A stretch of 64,000 nt of DNA from Ginsengibacter sp963792025 (lineage in GTDB: Bacteria; Bacteroidota; Bacteroidia; Chitinophagales; Chitinophagaceae). A program made the position numbers and the translations under genes. Shown piece after piece: positions 1-10,339 of the stretch (position 1 is the stretch's first letter; every line of letters begins with the position of its first letter). The stretch covers positions 1 to 64,000 of the forward strand of contig CAWBUS010000004.1 of the NCBI GenBank assembly GCA_963792025.1. Reading direction: 5' to 3'. The notes under the pieces were generated by a model. It ran no database searches. It had not been told where the DNA came from and worked only from the letters and a program-made list of their open reading frames with translations.

Positions 1-13
1 AATAAATAACTAT

Positions 14-1360
14 TTAGTCGTCCCTTAAAAACTTATTGGCGGTTAAAAGATAAAGATTTTGTTGAAACAAATAGTTAAGGAAGATTTTTAGCAGGCGATA
101 TAAAAAAGCCAAAAACATCTTTTTGTAGATGTTGATCATTCTTTTGAAGTTCATGGCAGCGGCGGCAAGCATTACATTGATGTTATCTCCTTTAATTCCT
201 TTGTAATAATTGCGGCTTAACCGATGATCTTCTTTCAGATGTCCGATCCTTGGTTCAATAGCTGCTCTGCGCTTGAAACCATTCTTTAATTGTTGTTGCT
301 GATAGCCATTGAGTGATTTATTAAAAGGTTTGGGTATTTCTATTTGTGTTCCTCTTACCTGGCTGATGCCCCGGTAGCCTCTATCCATAAACGCTCTTGT
401 AAGAACAATGCCTGTTAATCGTTGTTGCTGCTCAAATGCGGGATCCACAGTATGTGCATCGTAATCATTTTTCTCAATATTTAAGGCCCCAATAATAACA
501 CCGGTTTTCTTTGTAGTGATGATGGATACCTTGCTGCCAAACTCATACTTCTTATGTTCCTTGCCTTTGCTGATGCATTGTACATGTGGTTCATGAAGGC
601 TATAAATTTTATTACTGTCATTTCTTTTTTGCTGTAATACTTTTTTAAATAATACCAGGTCATCTGCGTGTACACCCGCTGGTAATTTCCTTTCCAGTTC
701 TCTTACTAATCTGCCCGCAATGGTTTTTATTTTCTTATCAGCTTTGCGTGCCTTTTTTATAATTTTTAGGATGATTGCGGAAACGCTGCTGCACGGCCAG
801 CTTCTTAATGGTGCAACGATAACTTTGTCTTAATGCTATCTGCTGTTCATCAGCTATGGCTATACATTTGTTTATTATTTTGCGGTGCAATTTATTATCG
901 GTGGGATAAGTGATATTTTTTTCCTGCACCGTTGTATCTACTGTGCCCTCATCTTCTTTTCCATCATTCCCTGGATGCGAATGCTCTCTTTAAAAATCAA
1001 TTCTATTCCTTCTTCTCCAATACGATTACGAAAGTGTACTAACTCAGAAGCTTCACAGGGTACCCCACAGGCATACGATTTTTCACCACTGAAATATTGA
1101 TAATAAATATTCTCCATCCACTGCTCTACTACACTCTCATCACTTAAGTTGCGGATATGTTTTAACATCAGTAGTGATACCATTAGCCTGATTGGTTTGG
1201 CCGGACGACCTTCATCAGAATAATATTTGGCAAAGGCTTGCTCAAAAATTTGCCATTGAATCTGACCAGCTAAAATATACAGAGGATGGTGATGGCTTAA
1301 CTGCTCCTCAAACGTAACGTAAAAGCCCAATTGTGTAGAATTAACATTTTTAGAAAGCAT
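14..1360 (-). pseudogene. IS5-family DDE transposase, two frameshifts
   Basis: The N-terminal part (938-1360) has a DUF772/InsH-like transposase N-terminus, including FEQAFAKYYSDEGRPAKP and an ending in which FRNRIGEEG is visible. The middle part (738-960) holds the first catalytic aspartate in VDTTVQEKN. The C-terminal part (14-750) holds MDRGYRG (second D region) and AAIEPRIGHLKEDHRL with the catalytic glutamate. The frame changes near 961-975 and in an A/T run at 753-758. Past that point one frame is open down to the stop at 14. All three catalytic positions survive in separate frames, so the element is recently dead or affected by indel errors. Start chosen at ATG 1360, because the upstream extension begins at GTG and is not transposase-like. 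Confidence 0.8.
15..31 (+). repeat. Left terminal inverted repeat of the IS
   Basis: The 17 bases TAGTCGTCCCTTAAAAA are the reverse complement of 1459-1475 with a single mismatch. The transposase stop codon (TAA at 14-16 on the minus strand) overlaps this repeat, as is common in compact IS elements. Confidence 0.75.
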
Positions 1361-1474
1361 AAAAAATCTGCAAGGTTTTGAAGTAAATTTCTTGTTTTCC
1401 TGCAGATTTGTAATACCATTTTTATTCACAAATCCACATCTGCACTACATCCTAATATTTTTTAAGGAACGACT
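16..1474 (-). mobile_element. IS5-like insertion sequence, inactivated
   Basis: About 1.46 kb element bounded by near-perfect terminal inverted repeats (left 15-31, right 1459-1475, 16 of 17 bases matching as reverse complements). A possible 4-bp target duplication ATTT lies at 12-15 and 1475-1478. It carries one minus-strand DDE transposase frame filling the element, broken by two frameshifts. The element sits just downstream of the SusE-like gene end at 1529. The family call (IS5 superfamily) comes from the transposase layout, not from a database search. The TSD is short and AT-rich, so it is weak evidence. Confidence 0.8.
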
Positions 1475-1475
1475 A
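1459..1475 (+). repeat. Right terminal inverted repeat of the IS
   Basis: TTTTTAAGGAACGACTA pairs with the left repeat at 15-31 (16 of 17 positions). It lies on the transposase 5' side, about 100 bp upstream of the likely ATG at 1360. A short A/T-rich palindrome (about 1493-1508) follows in the flanking DNA. Confidence 0.75.
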
Positions 1476-1528
1476 TTTATTTTGTAAAAGTTAATACTAT
1501 TTAGTATTATTTAGTTAATACAGTTGTC

Positions 1529-2326
1529 TCAATACCAAAAGCTTCCTGCCGAAACTGTAGCTTCATAAATTATTGTCATGGTGTTATTAGTTGTTGAGAA
1601 GGTTCCCGTTCCGTGAGGATTGATAGTAGCCTGCCCATAAGTGGGGTGAACAAACCAGGGAGCTTTAGGAACAACTGTTGTTCCGGTGTCAATATTGCTC
1701 CAGTTTAAAGTTACGTTCACTGGAGGCTGGTCGATACCCCATAAACCGGTAATCGCGACATAGCTGGTAGAACCATTTATCGATAGCGGGGTGATGGTAA
1801 CCTGATAAGGTCCTCCGTCAGGTGCCCCTGCATAATAATCCTGGTCCGTATAAACTCCCGAAAAAGCATTCAGGTCTGCTTCCCAGTACTTTTTCATTAT
1901 TAAAATATACTTAGTATTAAGAGCGGTAGCTAAAGGAACATCGTTGCTGGACATGGTAATATTTAATGTATCCACCTTTGTAACTGTAGGGTATCCCGCA
2001 AAGATCCCGTTTATTTCAAGTGAATCTACTACCTCGCCTGCCTTTATTGTCAAACTCGCCGGTGCATTATACTGTTGTCCTGCGGTAGCAGTTGATGACG
2101 AATAGGTGAATTGGATAGTTACGTCTTTATCATAAGCTTTGGTAATACCAATAGGTATTTTAAATACTGACTTCGGGTCATTTTTTATAGCATATTGTCC
2201 GGTTGCAGTCTGGCCTACAAATTCTAACTAATACCGGCGTTGTAATAGTATTATCTTTTTTACAGGAAAAGAATCCCACGCAAAGAGAGTAAATACTAAC
2301 AAATAAATTTTAGATTTTATATTCAT
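1529..2326 (-). pseudogene. SusE-like surface lipoprotein of the SusCD locus, frameshifted
   Basis: Last gene of a SusC-SusD-accessory set, 19 bp after susD. ATG at 2324-2326 opens a signal peptide (MNIKSKIYLLVFTLF). The lipobox region GFFSCKKDN continues in another frame, with the shift around the CCC at 2275-2277. A second shift near 2224-2231 looks like a 4-bp tandem duplication of TTAG (read on the minus strand), which removes the reading frame before LEFVGQTATGQYAI. The remaining 174 residues (from 2053) are beta-rich, with an N-terminal part resembling DUF4843/DUF1735-type surface lipoproteins that bind glycans beside SusD. The exact family is an inference. Whether the gene is dead or the sequence has indel errors cannot be settled here. 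Confidence 0.6.
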
Positions 2327-2345
2327 CGTTTTTCTTTTTTAGAAT

Positions 2346-3818
2346 TTAAAGAGGGTTTTGATCTGCTGAAGTCAGGCTCTTATTAGCATCCATTTCGGCC
2401 TGTGGCAGTTGCCATCTCCACTTATTGCTATCCGGGGGAATATTGAGTAAGCTCCACTCGTTTCCATCTCTTACTAAAGGCAGTTGATATCTTTTCAGAT
2501 CAAAATATTGTACTCCCATTTCTGCATATAATTCTTTACGCCTTTCTAAAAGAATTTCATTAATCAAAGTTGCCTTATCGGGGGTTGTTGATCTTACAGC
2601 GTTTGGATCTCTTTTTAATTGTAACACATATAAGGCATCCTTGGCAGCTTCCAATTGACCCATTTGTGCATCACCTTCGGCTTCTATAAGATAGGTTTCG
2701 GCGGAACGCATCAATACCAAATCGCCGGAAAATGATGCATTATCACGGAATTTTGCCGTCATCCATACTTGCCAGGAAGCGTTTTGACTAGGTGCCGGAA
2801 CAAACAGATTTCTAACATCGGTAGCGCTAAACTGGTTGACGAAAGTCGTGTTCACATAAATATCCTGGTAGCGGTTATTGCTTGGGGACGGATCGATATA
2901 ACCAAAGAACGAAGCATATAACAACGATTGTGAAGCATTAAATTGTATACCCCAAAGCCACTCTTCGTTATTGACAGAATTAAAACCGCTTGCATACTCT
3001 CCGCCGCTCATTAATGGGTATCCAACCCTTGCTGCCTTCGCATTGCTTATTGCCTTTGACCAAAGCGTATTATCGGACATGGCGAGTTCCTGGTAAACTT
3101 CTGCAAGAATAAGTTCTGCCACATTTTTATTAATCCTGTATTTGTCAATCCTGTCGGTTGTTAAATTGGCAACAGCAAATTCAAGATCACTGGTTATCAA
3201 ATCATAAACATCTTTTAATGATGCCCTTGGGTTTCCATTGCTTGAAGATGAAGCAGGAGCGGTGTAAAGAGGTATTCCGGGGGCGTTTGGATCTTTTGCA
3301 TAAGTGAATTGATAAATCCTCGCCAGCCAAAAATAAGAATAGGCTCTTAATGCTTTGGCTTCTCCTATCAGCGCATTTTTTACGGCGTCTCCTTCCGGAA
3401 TATTAGGCGTGTTTAAGATTATTGCATTCGCATTGTTTATAGCCTTGTAGAAAAGATTCCATATTTGCTCATCCCTGGTTGCAGTCGCTATTCTGCCGTA
3501 AGTATTTTCGGTCCAACTGTTTTCGTAAGTCCACCAGTTACTGGGGTCAGAAATTAGATCATTACCTCGCATGTCAAAATTGAACTGGATAGTTTTCAAC
3601 CCAAACATATTTTGCCTTGCGTCGTCAGGCACGTATTGTTGAAATAAATAGTAGATGCCTGTTAACGCATTATCAACACCTGTTTTTGACGTAAATATTA
3701 CTCCATCGGATAAGCTGCCATCTGCAGGCTTTATGTCGTCAAGATATTTTTTGGAGCAACCGGACAGGGCTAACGTGGCTGCACTTATAATTATTATTAA
3801 ATTTTTTACTTTTTTCAT
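2346..3818 (-). CDS. SusD/RagB-family starch/nutrient-binding outer-membrane lipoprotein
   Basis: A 490-residue lipoprotein. An N-terminal signal peptide ends in the lipobox ALSGC (Cys21), followed by SKKYLDDIKPADGSLSDG, a typical SusD N-terminal region. The body contains SusD family hallmarks such as EAKALRAYSYFWLARIY (TPR helix) and a C-terminal RRKELYAEMGVQYFDLKRY block. SusD proteins cap the SusC barrel at the cell surface and capture oligosaccharides or peptides for TonB-dependent import. It lies 24 bp downstream of susC in the same direction, so the pair is one operon. No glycoside hydrolase or SARP regulator lies next to it, so the substrate cannot be guessed. Confidence 0.95.
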   Translation of the reverse strand: MKKVKNLIIIISAATLALSGCSKKYLDDIKPADGSLSDGVIFTSKTGVDNALTGIYYLFQQYVPDDARQNMFGLKTIQFNFDMRGNDLISDPSNWWTYENSWTENTYGRIATATRDEQIWNLFYKAINNANAIILNTPNIPEGDAVKNALIGEAKALRAYSYFWLARIYQFTYAKDPNAPGIPLYTAPASSSSNGNPRASLKDVYDLITSDLEFAVANLTTDRIDKYRINKNVAELILAEVYQELAMSDNTLWSKAISNAKAARVGYPLMSGGEYASGFNSVNNEEWLWGIQFNASQSLLYASFFGYIDPSPSNNRYQDIYVNTTFVNQFSATDVRNLFVPAPSQNASWQVWMTAKFRDNASFSGDLVLMRSAETYLIEAEGDAQMGQLEAAKDALYVLQLKRDPNAVRSTTPDKATLINEILLERRKELYAEMGVQYFDLKRYQLPLVRDGNEWSLLNIPPDSNKWRWQLPQAEMDANKSLTSADQNPL

Positions 3819-3842
3819 TATTAAAAAATTAAAAGTTTAGAA

Positions 3843-6800
3843 TTAGAACCCTACATTTATTCCAACAGATATAGTTTTATACACACTGGATGTATTATCT
3901 GTTATGCCACCTAAGCCTTCTTCAGGATCAAGGCCTTTGCGCCCAAAAAATGTAAATGGATTTTGCATATCAACATAAAACCTTGCACTCACAAAATTGA
4001 TCTTGCTTAATAGCGCTTTTGGGAAATTGTATCCCAAAGTGATATTTCTGATGCGGGCATAAGAATCATCATACAAAAAACGCGTAGATGTAGAAGTGCC
4101 CTGGTCATCTGATGTAGTTAATAATCTTGGCGTTCTGCCATCGCCAGGGTTCGATGGGCTTTGCCAACGATTAAGTATGTCAGTACTCCATTGACTTCCG
4201 GGTTGTAATCCAGTACTGCTGTACATTAATCCCGCGTAGTCGGCATCATATATTTTTCCACCAATGTTGCAATAAATCAATACCGTCAGGTCTATATTTT
4301 TATAAGACATTCTACTGGTAACTCCACCACTCCAGTCGGGGAGAGAAGTACCTTCATAGTAGCGTGTTGCAGCACTCCAGCTTTTAGTTACCACTTTGCC
4401 AATCACCTTACCGTTGGCATCTTTGTCATCCTGGTACCACATCGGTGCACCGTCAGTAGCATCAACGCCTGCATACTCTCTTATATAAAAATTATTGAGA
4501 GGCTGTCCCACTTTTAAATTACTCAACCCTGGCCCGTCGTATGTACGTGGCTCATCTGGCAAGCTTATGATTTTGTTTTTTACGTGTGTTGCGTTGAAAG
4601 AAGTAACCCATGTAAAATTTCTTGAGTCGATAATTTTTGTTGTAAGATCTATTTCAACGCCTTTGTTAGAAACTTTGGCGATATTATCATTAATACCGTT
4701 TAAACCGACTGAAGGGGGCAGAGGCCTAAAAAATAAAAGATTGGCAGAATTTTTTTCAAAATAGGTGAAAGAGCCGGTGATCCTGTTTTTAAACAATCCG
4801 AAGTCTATCCCGAGGTCGAGGTTTTTCTGAGTTTCCCAATGCAGATTGCCATTTCCAAGCTGCGTTATTATTGAACCGCTATAGTCAGCAATATTGGCTC
4901 CCGCTGAATACAGGCCTAAGTAAGGAAAATAACCCGGTAATGAACGGTTGCCCGTAGTACCGTAGCTTGCTCTGAGTTTTAAATCGCTAAGCGCATCGAT
5001 CCTGCTAAGAAAATTTTCTTTGTTCAAATTCCATGCACCTCCTATTGAGTAGAAGGTTCCCCATCTTGATGAATCAGCAAACTTACTGGAACCGTCTGCC
5101 CGAACTGACAATGAAATATGATACTTCTCACCATAATCATAATTTAAGCGGCTAAAATAACTTACCAGCCTCTCATCACCTGAGTTTGAAGTGGCCACAC
5201 TTGGTGTACTTCCGTAAGCTAACTCGGTTAAGCCGGGGAAGGTAAATCCTCTTGACTGTGCTTCCACATAAGTATCATGATACCTGTAAGCTTCCATACC
5301 GCCCAATACATTTATATGATGTTCCCCAAAAGTTTTATCATAAGTAAGCGTATTAGTAAAAGTCTGCGAAGTATATTGATTTCTTGCCTTATCACTTAAA
5401 CCACCGTAAGAAGAACCATCACCCACAAAAGGATTATAGTAATAATCTGCCTGCACATCAAAAATACCCAGTGCATATTGGGTCCTGAATTTTAATCCAT
5501 TTATAATTTGAGCTTCCAGGTATGCCGTTGCTGATGTCGAATACCGACCATTGGTAGTGGGATTAAGAACTGTGGTTCCCGCAGGATTTCCCGGGTTAAA
5601 AATAGGTCTTGTTAAAGGGCCATTGTTTCCAAAATCAAATTGCTTTTTCCCATTGGCATCCAAAATGGGTTGCCCCGTTGCCGGGTCTAAAATGTATTCA
5701 GGATATATATTCGAAATATTGCGTATCCATCCAATTATATTAGAATAAGCAGAGCCACCCTGGATAGGATAATTTTGAGTTGAATACACAAGGCTTGTAT
5801 TAATACCTGCGTCAAGCCAGTCGTTTACTTTTGTATCTACTTTTAATCTGCCTGTAAATCTCTTGAAATCTGATTCGATTGGAATCCCTTCATCGTCAAG
5901 AAAACCTCCCGAGAAATAATATTTAGTCTTTTCTGAACCACCTGAAACATTTATATTATAGTCATTGCGAATACCCGTTCTTAACAACGCGTCTGCCCAG
6001 TCTTGATTCCATAAGAGTTTGGTGCCACTTACCAATTTACCATCGGTACCTATAGGTTGAGGAACACCAAAAGGATTGTAGACTAAAACACCTACAACAC
6101 TTTTACTGGCGTAATCCTGTGGAGAAGAAGCGCCAGAATTGGCAACCAGTGTCGGATCGAGTGTTGCCTGGTTTTTTAAGGCTTCCCAGGTTAATTCATA
6201 TTCCTGTGCAGGGCTTACATATGGGTAATCATTGACCGCCCTTTTTGAAAACCCGGTTACTGCTGATAGATTAACCTGCGGTTTTCCACGCCCGGTCTTA
6301 GTGGTAATAAATATGACGCCATTGGCGGCTCTTGATCCGTAAAGCGCCGTGGCTGACGCATCTTTGGATATGGTGTAGCTTTCAATATCACTTGGATTAA
6401 TATTATTTAAGTTACCATCATATGGAGCATTGTCAACAACGATTAACGGCGATGCACTTGCGTTAATTGAACCTATTCCCCTAATCCTTATTTCCGGATT
6501 TTCTCCTGGCTGGCCATTGTCGTTTGAGACTAACACACCACTTGCAGTTCCTTGTAACATATTCCCAATACTGCTTACCTGCAGGTCCTTCACATCATCT
6601 GCCTTTATGGTAGATGCAGTTCCGGTAAAGGCCCTTTTCTTTGTATTACCATAAGCAGTAACCACAACCTCAGCAAGAACAGTATTGGTACTTTTCATGC
6701 TTAGATTGATGACATTATCGCTACTGATAGGAATTTGTTGTGACTCTGCATTTACTGAGGAGAAGATTAATGTTTTGCCATTTGCGGGTGCACTTATTGT

Positions 6801-6983
6801 ATAGGTGCCATCGGCATTTGTGGTCGTTCCTATTACAGTTCCCTTAATCTGGACACTCGCGTTCGCGATGGGATTTCCTTTTTCGTCGGTTACAGTTCCT
6901 GTAATTGTTCTTTTTTGAGCGTATCCGCTTATCAATAATAAAAATATCGCTGATAAGGTTAATAAAAGTTTTCTCATGAACAT
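3843..6983 (-). CDS. SusC/RagA-family TonB-dependent outer-membrane transporter
   Basis: 1046 residues, a normal SusC length. A signal peptide (to about residue 22, ending GYAQ) is followed by a CarboxypepD_reg-like domain (GTVTDEKGNPIANA, residues about 28-105), a plug domain with the SusC signature ANGVIFITTKTG, and a long beta-barrel ending in the aromatic-terminated strand SVGINVGF. The barrel imports the ligand captured by the SusD partner encoded next. There is no STN domain, so no FecR/sigma coupling is expected. Two ATGs (6983 and 6977) are possible starts. A -7-like element TATATTTG lies at 6997-7004 just upstream on the minus strand. Confidence 0.95.
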   Translation of the reverse strand: MFMRKLLLTLSAIFLLLISGYAQKRTITGTVTDEKGNPIANASVQIKGTVIGTTTNADGTYTISAPANGKTLIFSSVNAESQQIPISSDNVINLSMKSTNTVLAEVVVTAYGNTKKRAFTGTASTIKADDVKDLQVSSIGNMLQGTASGVLVSNDNGQPGENPEIRIRGIGSINASASPLIVVDNAPYDGNLNNINPSDIESYTISKDASATALYGSRAANGVIFITTKTGRGKPQVNLSAVTGFSKRAVNDYPYVSPAQEYELTWEALKNQATLDPTLVANSGASSPQDYASKSVVGVLVYNPFGVPQPIGTDGKLVSGTKLLWNQDWADALLRTGIRNDYNINVSGGSEKTKYYFSGGFLDDEGIPIESDFKRFTGRLKVDTKVNDWLDAGINTSLVYSTQNYPIQGGSAYSNIIGWIRNISNIYPEYILDPATGQPILDANGKKQFDFGNNGPLTRPIFNPGNPAGTTVLNPTTNGRYSTSATAYLEAQIINGLKFRTQYALGIFDVQADYYYNPFVGDGSSYGGLSDKARNQYTSQTFTNTLTYDKTFGEHHINVLGGMEAYRYHDTYVEAQSRGFTFPGLTELAYGSTPSVATSNSGDERLVSYFSRLNYDYGEKYHISLSVRADGSSKFADSSRWGTFYSIGGAWNLNKENFLSRIDALSDLKLRASYGTTGNRSLPGYFPYLGLYSAGANIADYSGSIITQLGNGNLHWETQKNLDLGIDFGLFKNRITGSFTYFEKNSANLLFFRPLPPSVGLNGINDNIAKVSNKGVEIDLTTKIIDSRNFTWVTSFNATHVKNKIISLPDEPRTYDGPGLSNLKVGQPLNNFYIREYAGVDATDGAPMWYQDDKDANGKVIGKVVTKSWSAATRYYEGTSLPDWSGGVTSRMSYKNIDLTVLIYCNIGGKIYDADYAGLMYSSTGLQPGSQWSTDILNRWQSPSNPGDGRTPRLLTTSDDQGTSTSTRFLYDDSYARIRNITLGYNFPKALLSKINFVSARFYVDMQNPFTFFGRKGLDPEEGLGGITDNTSSVYKTISVGINVGF

Positions 6984-7086
6984 TAATTTTAATTAGCAAA
7001 TATAATTACACAGTCTCGAATCTGTAGGTATAGACACAAAATATTGATAATTGCTGCATTTTATCGCAAAAAAATATAAGATGAAA

Positions 7087-9416
7087 TCAGCTATTTTTTT
7101 TACCCGTGGAAAGAAGCAGCACAGGCAATAAGATGAGATTGGTTAATGTAGCAGTAAAGAGTGTAATTGACGTAAGCCAGCCTAAAGATTGGGTACCACC
7201 AAAACCACTGAAACAAAAAATGATAAATCCGGCAATTAAAACAAGAGAAGTATATAAAATGCTTAGGCCGGTATGTTTAATTGTTTCGGAGACTGTTTTT
7301 TTAACATCAAAATTATTTAGCGGAAGTTCCTGTTTATAATTGACGAGAAATCGTATGGTAACATCTATCGCTATACCAAGGGCCACACTGAAAATGAGTA
7401 CTGTAGACGGTTTTAAGCGAACACCTGCCCATCCCATGATGCCTGCAGTTACCACTAAGGGAATTAAATTGGGTATGAGAGAACAGATTAAAATCCGCAA
7501 TGATTTAAATAAATAAAGCATGCACAAAGCAATAAATAAAAATGCCCATAAGAGACTTTGTTTCAAGCCATTTATTATAAAAGTACTGCCCTCTAAAAAA
7601 GTAATCGTTGACCCGGTAAAAGTTATTTTGAATTTGGAGGAATCAAAAAGTTCATTTGTTCTATCTCTAATTCCATCAAGAATTACAGGAAGTTTTTTGG
7701 TTCCAACATCGGCCATGTTAATACTCATGCGGGTGCTCTCTTTTGCAGTATCTATAAAACTCTGCAACAAGTTTGAAAGGTTATTTTTTGAAGTACCACT
7801 ATCTGGTGTTGGGTTTCAAATATTCTCCTAAAAATGCAGCCTGGTAACTATCGGGTATGGAATAGGCGGATGAGTCTCCGTCATAAAATCCCTGCTTAAC
7901 AAATTTTATTCCTTCGGCAATTGAAAGCGGCCTCGCCATTTCTTTTTGTAGAAGTTATATAAGTTGAAAGCGAATCCATTTTTTGAAGCACCGGTAAAAT
8001 GCGTGTTCCTGCAAGGCCATATCTTTTTTTTGAATCAATTATTATTTCCAGTGGCATTACACCACCAAAGTTTTTTTCGAAAAATTTGAGATCAGTATAA
8101 ATTTTATCCGTTTTTGGTAAATCATCCACAATAAAGCCTTCCGTTTTTAATTTACAAATTCCAAAAGCGGAAAAGATAACTACGACTATCGTTAAGGAGT
8201 AGACGACAAATTTATGATGCAAAACCCAACGCTCAATTCTTAAAAGAACATTGGTAAAAAATCTTATGTTCAGGTAGTTTAATTGCTTACTTCCGGGGAC
8301 GGGCATATAACTTAGAACGCCCGGTAATAATATAAAAGAGATTACGAAAATAAGCATGATGCTAAGACCTGCAACCTGTCCAAACTCCTTTAGTATAGCA
8401 CTATTAGTTAATGCAAAAACAGCAAAGCCAATGGCAGCAGTTAAATTGCAAAACAGGGTAACTACGCCCATTTTGCTAACCATATCAATGAGAGACTGTT
8501 CTTTATTTCCGCTTTTTTTAAACGTGGAATGGTATTTATTTAAAAAGTAAATGCAGTTGGGAATGCCTATAACGACTACAAGCGGCGGAATTAAAGCTGT
8601 AAGCAATGTTATTTTATAACCGAGAAGTTCTGTAATACCTACACTCCAGATGACTCCGATAATTACAACCAGCAATGATAAAAGCGTAGTGGATATTGAC
8701 CGGAACATAATAAGTAGGATCAATGCAGAAAGTGCAAGTGAACCAATAATAAACCATTTCATTTCGCGGGCAATCCTGTCTGCAACTTGTGTTCGTATTA
8801 AGGGCAATCCGCTGATGTGCGTTGGAATATTTGTCTGAGAAGTAAAACTGTCGGCTGCATGCACAATATCGTCAATCACCTTGGTGCGACCCGGTGAATT
8901 CAATATTTCTTTGTTAATACGAACGACGATTAAATACGCACTAGTTGCGGGATTGTATAGCAGTGATTTGTAGAACGGCAGAGTATGTAATAAGTTTACT
9001 GAACTATCTAACCTTTCCTGCGAGTGCAAAGTGGAATCAAAGATTGGAACAGCATTTAATTTTTGAGTAGCTGTATCTTTTACGAGGTCAGCAGCATTTG
9101 CAACGCTCAATACATTTTCAACAAACGGAATTTTTTTAAGATCACTGTTTAAACTTCTGAATGATTCAAAATTTTTTAGATCAAAAAAATGATCGGTTTG
9201 AACACCAATTACAAGGAGATTACCATCATCCCCAAATTTCTTTTTAAAAGAAAGATAGTCCTGGTATTTTGGATTATCAGTAGGGACAGCTTTTGAGAAC
9301 TCGTAGTTGAGTTTTATTTTGCTTGCATAAAATGCCATTACACCGGTACATAAAAACAAAAGAATTAAAAGAACTAGACGATTTTTCAGAACAAATTTTG
9401 CAAGGCCTCGCCACAT
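7087..9416 (-). pseudogene. RND-superfamily (MMPL/HAE3-type) exporter, two frameshifts
   Basis: The N-terminal 500 residues (7896-9416) contain one RND half: TM1 at residues 13-31, a periplasmic domain, and a TM bundle with ALIPPLVVVIGIPNCIYFLNKY and a second TM cluster. The C-terminal piece (7087-7770 plus the bridging frame) has the second bundle, including SVALGIAIDVTIRFLVNYK. Frame changes occur at an A5 run (minus strand) near 7943-7947 and a C3 run near 7811-7813. Removing one base at each restores a continuous protein of about 775 residues. Proteins of this type export lipids, hopanoids or hydrophobic compounds. There is no adjacent membrane-fusion protein or TolC. Either a decaying gene or an assembly with indel errors. 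Confidence 0.8.
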
Positions 9417-9478
9417 ACTTTATTTGAATTTTATGCGCAAAGAAACTAAATAATTATTTGTGCTGATTATGATTGGAG

Positions 9479-10318
9479 CTAATAATCAAACTCAACAAAT
9501 TTTTGAACATGTAAAGCTGTTCTTGATTTGATATTATCCAACAGGCCCGTGTTATTTTTGGGAATAGAAAGAATAATTTCCTGTTTACTTTTTTCAATTA
9601 CTGGATCACGATTGTAAAACTCTTTATTTAAAAACATAATTACATCTGCAAAAGGTTCGATAGCTCCCATCTTTCTTAAATCTTTTAAGTCAGAAACTTT
9701 TTTGCCTACGCTAATTGGAACTGTAACTATAATGGGTATATTTAAATCAGTTGATAGTTTTTTTAAAGCCTTGCAAAGCGAAAATAGTTTTAAATCATTC
9801 TCGTGTATGCCTTCAATCGAAATTAGTTGGAGATAATCTATAAAAATAATTTCAACATTTTTTTCTGCTACCCATCCGCTACAAGTATCAATCAGTTCCT
9901 GAATACTTAAGTACCCGGGCGCTGTAATTTCAATCTTATCAAATTCATCCGTATTAGTAAAATGATTAAGTCTTTGCTTATCATGTTCTATTAGTTTTCC
10001 TCTTAAAATTGATTCTAACATGACACCAGTAAGATTTGATAAAACTTTTGCAATAAATAGTTCTTCAGAAGTATTTATTGTAATAACACCTACTCTTAAA
10101 GAATCTGTCCTGTTATGAATTATATCAGAAATTAAGGAAACTATAAATGAGGTTTTTCCTACAGATTCTTTGCCAGCTACGACATATAAATTTCCTTTTG
10201 AAAATCCGCCGTTTAATATTTTATTTAAAATTTCAATATCACATTTAATAGCGGTTGGATCTTCATCATTTTTTTTAATTCTTTCGATTCGATCAATAAT
10301 ATTTAATAATGATTGCAT
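9479..10318 (-). CDS. Stand-alone DnaB-helicase-core (RecA-fold) ATPase
   Basis: 279 residues resembling only the C-terminal ATPase half of replicative helicase DnaB, without the N-terminal primase-interaction domain. The Walker A motif GKESVGKTS is at residues 49-57, and Walker B is IIFIDYLQLI with Asp161. The motif LRKMGAIEPFADVIMFLNKE corresponds to the DnaB segment LRESGAIEQDAD. An arginine-finger region cannot be assigned with confidence. The gene is visibly more AT-rich than its neighbours. It ends 62 bp upstream of the RND gene start and lies 21 bp after the UDG-like gene, so the two are probably co-transcribed. Similar solo cores occur on mobile or plasmid DNA. Role unknown. Confidence 0.75.
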   Translation of the reverse strand: MQSLLNIIDRIERIKKNDEDPTAIKCDIEILNKILNGGFSKGNLYVVAGKESVGKTSFIVSLISDIIHNRTDSLRVGVITINTSEELFIAKVLSNLTGVMLESILRGKLIEHDKQRLNHFTNTDEFDKIEITAPGYLSIQELIDTCSGWVAEKNVEIIFIDYLQLISIEGIHENDLKLFSLCKALKKLSTDLNIPIIVTVPISVGKKVSDLKDLRKMGAIEPFADVIMFLNKEFYNRDPVIEKSKQEIILSIPKNNTGLLDNIKSRTALHVQKFVEFDY

Positions 10319-10339
10319 CTAAGCTTGTTCTTTTAATAA

